Below, piece after piece: positions 7,644 through 11,870 of a DNA stretch of 11,870 nucleotides; position 1 is the first letter of the stretch; the number at the start of each line of letters is the position of its first letter. The notes under the pieces were generated by a model, which was not told the origin of the DNA, searched no databases, and saw only the letters and a program-made list of their open reading frames with translations. A program made the translations under genes and the position numbers. The stretch is from positions 1-11,870 of the forward strand of contig JAIWNI010000313.1 of NCBI GenBank assembly GCA_025331435.1. Reading direction: 5' to 3'. The DNA is from Choanephora cucurbitarum. Its lineage: Eukaryota > Mucoromycota > Mucoromycetes > Mucorales > Choanephoraceae.

Positions 7644-10136
7644 ATGTCCTCTACCTCTTCCACAAAGCTTTACGAATGTCACTGTGACGAATGTGCTGTC
7701 TCTATCAAGCGCAAGTACGTTGCTTATTCCAAGATGCGTTACCACCGAAGCCGTAAGCTCTTCAATGGAATGAAATTCGATGAATGGAAGAAAACTTCAG
7801 GTATGATCCACCTTCATCCCTCTCTTTTTTCATTTTAGCTCTAATACTAACTTTCAATCAACCATCAAACAGAAGGATACGCTGTCCTCAAGAAAGCTCG
7901 TACCATTTGCCCTGACGAAGACTGACTCCAACAAAGGTAGTCAGCAATGATATATCACGTTCTATAAACAATCTTACCTAAACTTACTCCAAAACAAATC
8001 ATATAGATGCCGTTGTTACTGCTGTTGAACAAGAGCAGTTCTCTATTGTTGACGAACAAGAACCTCTCTCGCCTAGTGATGCTATCAATGACTATGAAGT
8101 AGACTGTGGTGTTGATGACCATGATGCTTGCGACTTGGCCGACCAACTCTCATCTGAAACACTGGTTAACAATAGCCACTCTGATGCATTGGTTGAATCT
8201 AGTGCTTCGCAACAATTGACTTCTTTCTGTAAGTAAAAAAAAAAGAAATTGTAAACTATTAATAAGTGCTATTTATCTAATTCAAATACTTTGTTACTTA
8301 GCTGATAAAACCACTCGTTCCCTTTCTCCTTCTGCCGAAATCCTCTCGATGATGATCACCTATCTCAACAACAGAAACATCGCCAGAAAAGAAAACGAAG
8401 TGATCATGGAGTGTCTTAACTATGTCTTGAAGTTGAACAACGACTCCTTCCAGTTCCCTAAAAGCATGGCCACCTTCCTGAAGCGCAACGATTTGACAAC
8501 TTACAGTCATGAAGGCATCCGCTACTATGCTGTCTGCTCGGATTGTCATAAGCTTTTGCCCGTAAAGGAAAACCCAAGCGAAGAAGATATGATGTGTCAT
8601 GCCGATTTGACCAATGCCGCCTTTGTTCCCCAGAGACAAAGTCCTTTCTGTGAAGGGAAGATGTACGAATATCAACACAATGCAACAGAAAGCAAGCTCG
8701 TCCCTCAGAAGGAGTATGCCTATTGTTCCCTAATCACCATCTTGAAGAAATTTTTCTTGAGACAAGGCTTCGCTGAAAGAACAAAAGCATGGAAAGAAAG
8801 AAACGTTGTCCAAGGATACTTGACAGACTTCTACGATGCTACCAACTTTACCTCGTTCAAAGCATTACCAACAGACGCTCTGCCTTTCGTTTTCGGGTCC
8901 GATTACAACTTACTGCTCACCTTGAACATCGACTGGTTTGGCCCCTATAAGACCACATACAGTGTTGGTTGTGTGTACCTTACCATCCAAAATCTAGGCA
9001 AGACTGATGGTCGTGATCAAAAGGAGAATATGCTGTTCGTAGGCGCTATTCCTGGTCCCAAAGAGCCCCGCACAACTGCCATCAATCATTACTTAGAACC
9101 TTTGGTAGATGAGCTACTAGAATTGATGAAGGGTGTTGACATGAAGATGGTGATGAAAGACGGCTCTGTTCAAGTCAACAAGGTGAAGGCTTGTCTTGGC
9201 ACGATCAGCTCTGATCTTCCTGCCACCAAGAAGCTAGCATGTGCCATGTCGTACAATAGTAAGGCTGGTTGCCACTTATGCAAGACCAGATTCGAATCAT
9301 TGCCTGGTCCCAAGGCTCGTCTGGACTACTGCCATTGGGATTGCGATAGTTGGGTGAAGCGAAGTGATGAAGAAACCAGAGCAAGCTCTCGCGCTTGGAA
9401 AAAGGCTAAGACGGCAAAGGCAAGAGAAGACTTGGAGAAAGAAACCGGCGTTCGTTACTCTGTATTGTTTAGGTTGCCTTACTTCTCTTACAACTTAATC
9501 GCAGTTGAGCCTATGCATGCGTTGTACTTGGGTGTCGTCAAGAAGGCTCTACTCGACATGGTTCCGGACAAAGGTTTTGAGAAAATCCAACTCCAGCTGC
9601 AGAACAAGTTCGTCTATAACCATCATGCATCCGGTAAACCTATTGCTGGTAAGATCGCTAACACTGGATTTGCAAACATCAAGGCAGTCGAGCTAAAGGA
9701 CTTTATGTCTACTATGGCACCCAATGTTCTCCGTCCTTTGTTTGCCGCTAATGATGTAACAAACGGCCCAGGTAAGTATAAAACCATGAAGCACCTTATT
9801 GCCGCTCTTCGTCTTTTGGATGGTCATGCTATGAAGATCAGTGATATCGAAGTGGCCCATAATCATCTACTTGAATTCGCTAAACGCTTTGAACGTCATT
9901 ATGGAAAGCATTCAGTTGTACCAAACTTCCATTTCATGCTCCATCTTCGTGATTCCATCTACAAGTTTGGTCCTATCTCTTGCTTCTGGGGCTTCAATTT
10001 TGAACGCAACAACCTATATGTAAAAAAGATCAATACTAATCACAAACAAGGCATCGAAAAGACTTACATGCGCCAAATGCAGTCGAATATCTTTGCATAT
10101 GATGCTGCTTCGGTTGCTCTTTACTATGAATCCTAA
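7644..10136 (+). CDS. Gene A copy 2: Tnp2-type (CACTA/EnSpm-like) transposase with N-terminal zinc finger, four exons
   Basis: Exons: 7644-7800, a short exon 2 from 7873, 8007-8228 and 8302-10136; introns 7801-7872 (GTATGA, TACTAAC branch) and 8229-8301 (GTAAGT) are clear. Exon 1 holds a C12-x-C14-x2-C17...H34 finger, as in other fungal Tnp2 proteins. Exon 3 is an acidic linker. Exon 4 is the Tnp2 region: NIDWF (Asp 8931-8933), IPGPKEP, SSDLPATKK (Asp 9213-9215), GCHLC...C-x3-C, VEPMHALYLGV (Glu 9507-9509) and FERNN near the end. The first two Asp are candidate DDE residues; the third acid is not assigned. Exon 2 is uncertain: the natural donor (GTAGTC, 7937) leaves a TGA at 7923-7925 and the wrong frame, while a weak GTACCA donor at 7900 gives an open 746-aa protein. 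The protein stops soon after FERxN, lacking the usual C-terminal part, which gene B seems to supply. Confidence 0.88.
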
Positions 10137-10453
10137 ATCCGTTTTTATGTCACTTCTATCTCGTTTTCGTCTCTCCTTCTGTCTCTCTTTTTGTCTCTCC
10201 TTATGCCTCTTTTCATGCCTCTTCTTATGCCTCCTCTTATGCCTCCTCTTATGCCTCCTCTTATGCCATTCCTTCTTTGCCTCTTGCCTTTCCTTTTGTC
10301 TTTCCTTTTGTCTTTCCTTTTGTCTATCTTATGCCTTTTCTTCTCTGTCTTCGTCTCTCCTTCTTTGTCTCTTTTCTCTCCATTCGTTATTCTCTTATGC
10401 ACTCTCTTTCAAGTATACTGTATAATATGTAAACACTTGCTTGTTGCAATAAA
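10137..10453 (+). repeat. A2 3' region with two 12-bp tandem repeats and polyA signal
   Basis: Almost pure pyrimidine on the plus strand. CTTATGCCTCCT repeats three times exactly (10224-10259), then partially to 10267. TTTCCTTTTGTC repeats three times (10289-10324). The 12-base period keeps false ORFs open on both strands. AATAAA at 10448-10453 is the likely A2 polyadenylation signal, so this tract is probably 3' UTR. The equivalent A1 region is also pyrimidine-rich but lacks the repeats. Confidence 0.7.
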
Positions 10454-10725
10454 ACTGATTAGTTGAAAGTAAAGCTCGCAGACGCGTTCGTTTTTATTTT
10501 TTAAGTATTGTTTCTTTCTTTCTTTCTAAATCAATTTATCTTTGTTTCCGACAAATTGTGAAAATACTGTTGTGCAGTTGAAGTGGCTGCTTCGTGTTGT
10601 CGAGGGTGAGATGCTTTTAGAGTTGAACGTAGAGGCGATGATAATAAAGTGTAAAAGAAAAAAAAGTTTTTTTGAACTTAGGGAATTTGAATTTATTTTG
10701 TGACCCACATCTGTGTTACTTATAA

Positions 10726-10732
10726 TATAAAG
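10726..10732 (+). promoter_or_regulatory. TATA box and pyrimidine leader of gene B2
   Basis: TATAAAG at 10726-10732, about 95 bp before the B2 ATG, is followed by a strong CT-rich tract (10745-10802) and a TTTAAAATGG start context. B2 therefore has its own promoter, after the A2 polyA signal. Confidence 0.55.
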
Positions 10733-10826
10733 GCGTCTGAATTATTTCTCCTGTTTTCTCCCCTTTTCTTTTTTTTTCTCTTTCTCTACTTTTTTTTATC
10801 TTCAAAAGCCACACTTCTCATTTAAA

Positions 10827-11612
10827 ATGGATCAGTTGGCAAGAAACTTCTTAGACAACGTTGCACGTCTTGTTAGAGACGGCGAAACCGAAAACACAAG
10901 CGAGATTGCAGAGACAGTTGTTGCAAGTAGCGAGTCTGTTGCCATAGATATTACAGAACCTTTCTCACTAAATGCGCTGATTGACTTTTCAGAAATCAAC
11001 GGTAATCCTAAAGGTTTTGAACGACTCTCTGAATCCGGTTATGTGGATATTCACTGGGCAAAAAGAGAAAGCAAAACGATGAGTAACGACGATCTGCAGT
11101 GTCTGAAAGCGTACTATGAAAGACAATATGCAGTACCTATCACTGTGCAGAACCACATAGAAAAGTTCAAGGAAATCAAAGTGCTCGGTTATGTGTACAA
11201 GTCCAAGTTACATGGTGAAAAAACAGCTGCTGCCTTCAACGCATATAGATGCAATGATGTCGAGACTGACGACTTGGAAGGTGTTGAAATGGATCACTGC
11301 CAAGAGCATCTTCGAGCAGGTTCAGTCAAATACTTTTTCAAACACACGGCTGAATTTGTTTCAGATTATAACATACATGAAGAATTAGACCATTACTTTG
11401 CCTTTGTCGAGTGGTTCAAAAACCCTCGCAAAGGTAAAGAGACACACGACATGCTCACCGATGATTTTATGCGACCCTTTAGAGATGAAGTAGAAAAGAA
11501 GGGATCGTATTCAATTATGCCTGTTCAGAAGTTCTACACGCCTATTCATATACAAAAGACATCTTTTACGAATATCATTGTCACTGCCGATTTCCCAAGA
11601 CGCATTATATAA
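10827..11612 (+). CDS. Gene B copy 2: probable detached C-terminal domain of a Tnp2-type transposase
   Basis: An intact, intronless 261-aa ORF homologous to 1639-2418. The start is supported by the shared Met-Asp opening and similar distance to EPFSL. Conserved features: SEINGNPKGFERLSESGY, DDLQCLKAYYERQY, KVLGYVYKSKL, FNAYRCNDVE, DDLEGVEM, EHLRAGSVKYFFKHTAEF, HYFAFVEWFKNP, SIMPVQKFYTPIHI and the closing IIVTADFPRR. The C-terminal half looks beta-rich. Differences from copy 1 are scattered substitutions plus a two-residue length change, the pattern expected of a gene kept under selection. The stop codon overlaps AATAAA (11611-11616), as in copy 1. No catalytic motif is seen. A structural or DNA-contacting partner of gene A is the best guess, from family resemblance only. 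Confidence 0.88.
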   Translation: MDQLARNFLDNVARLVRDGETENTSEIAETVVASSESVAIDITEPFSLNALIDFSEINGNPKGFERLSESGYVDIHWAKRESKTMSNDDLQCLKAYYERQYAVPITVQNHIEKFKEIKVLGYVYKSKLHGEKTAAAFNAYRCNDVETDDLEGVEMDHCQEHLRAGSVKYFFKHTAEFVSDYNIHEELDHYFAFVEWFKNPRKGKETHDMLTDDFMRPFRDEVEKKGSYSIMPVQKFYTPIHIQKTSFTNIIVTADFPRRII

Positions 11613-11643
11613 TAAAAAAAACGACCTTTATTGTCAAAAAAAA
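11610..11643. terminator. Compact bidirectional polyadenylation region between B2 and C2
   Basis: Only 31 bases lie between the two stop codons. TAATAAA (11610-11616) ends B2, and minus-strand AATAAA (11632-11627) serves C2. This is the same arrangement as between B1 and C1, although the surrounding bases differ. Confidence 0.65.
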
Positions 11644-11870
11644 TTACATTTGTTCAGCTTCTAAACACCAAGAAGGCATCGACTCGAAAACCTTGGCATC
11701 GACACCAAGACGTTCAACGTATCTTCTTGGGCCGACATTGGTGGGGATGTACTGCGGGTTTTTGGCCTTGTTTTCGGCAGTTCTCAAATCATCGATCTCA
11801 TCGAAGAAGGCCTCACACTATTGTAAGTATTAGTCATTTTTTCTCAAACATTCTTTCATGATAACTTACG
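11644..11870 (-). CDS. Gene C copy 2, 3' end only (last exon and intron)
   Basis: The last exon is 11644-11817, 57 codons plus TAA, the same length as the last exon of C1. It opens with CEAFFDEIDD where C1 has CEQFFDQLDE, then diverges, keeping Pro, Arg and Val positions and a Pro-x-Trp near the end (PSW against PAW). Upstream is an intron at 11818-11869 with GTAAGT, a GACTAAT branch site and ACAATAG; only the last base of the preceding exon (11870) is in the window. The remainder, including the expected coiled coil, lies to the right. Exon boundary and phase match C1, which confirms the C1 gene model. Confidence 0.75.

Noticed and set aside
10093..10466. ORFs of 85-110 aa on both strands
   Set aside because: They arise from 12-bp tandem repeats in CT-rich DNA whose period keeps frames open; composition is not protein-like.
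11631..11861. 76-aa plus-strand ORF at the right edge
   Set aside because: It is antisense to the last exon of C2, which matches C1 in length and sequence.

Overview
This is eukaryotic, AT-rich DNA with short introns (52-73 bp) carrying GT..AG ends and CTAAY/ACTAAC branch sites, TATA boxes, pyrimidine-rich leaders and AATAAA signals. Protein style and intron style suggest a Mucoromycota fungus (Mucorales such as Mucor or Rhizopus). That placement is inference; no taxonomic marker is present.

The window holds two diverged copies of the same three-gene cassette, in the same order and orientation, separated by about 4 kb. Gene A is a Tnp2-type (CACTA/EnSpm-like) transposase. Gene B is an intronless protein of about 260 aa. 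Gene C lies on the opposite strand and meets B tail to tail. Copy 1 has A at 1-1191 (cut by the window edge and carrying two one-base frameshifts), B at 1639-2418 and C at complement 2462-3576. Copy 2 has A at 7644-10136, B at 10827-11612 and C at complement 11644 to beyond 11870. The copies are about 65-70% identical in protein in their best blocks, so the duplication is old, yet layout, B/C spacing and the last exon of C (174 nt in both) are preserved.

My main reading is that A plus B is a split transposase. A holds an N-terminal CxCxxC finger, the Tnp2 catalytic region and the FERxN motif, then stops. B resembles the C-terminal part that follows FERxN in single-chain fungal Tnp2 proteins. 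A and B each have their own polyadenylation signal, and B2 has its own TATA box. C is a coiled-coil protein of unknown function that travels with them. Terminal inverted repeats and target duplications could not be found, because the outer ends lie outside the window, so mobility is inferred from the transposase only.

The 3577-7643 spacer has no strong gene. It contains the C1 promoter, a possible small spliced gene (3969-4255), a Cys-rich ORF fragment (4589-4753), a TTGACAAT motif cluster (4796-5030), a decayed-looking minus-strand coding stretch (5053-5825) with an AT-rich pentamer repeat inside it, a hairpin-rich, more GC-rich island (about 6090-6460), a long A-rich stretch without visible genes, and the promoter of A2.
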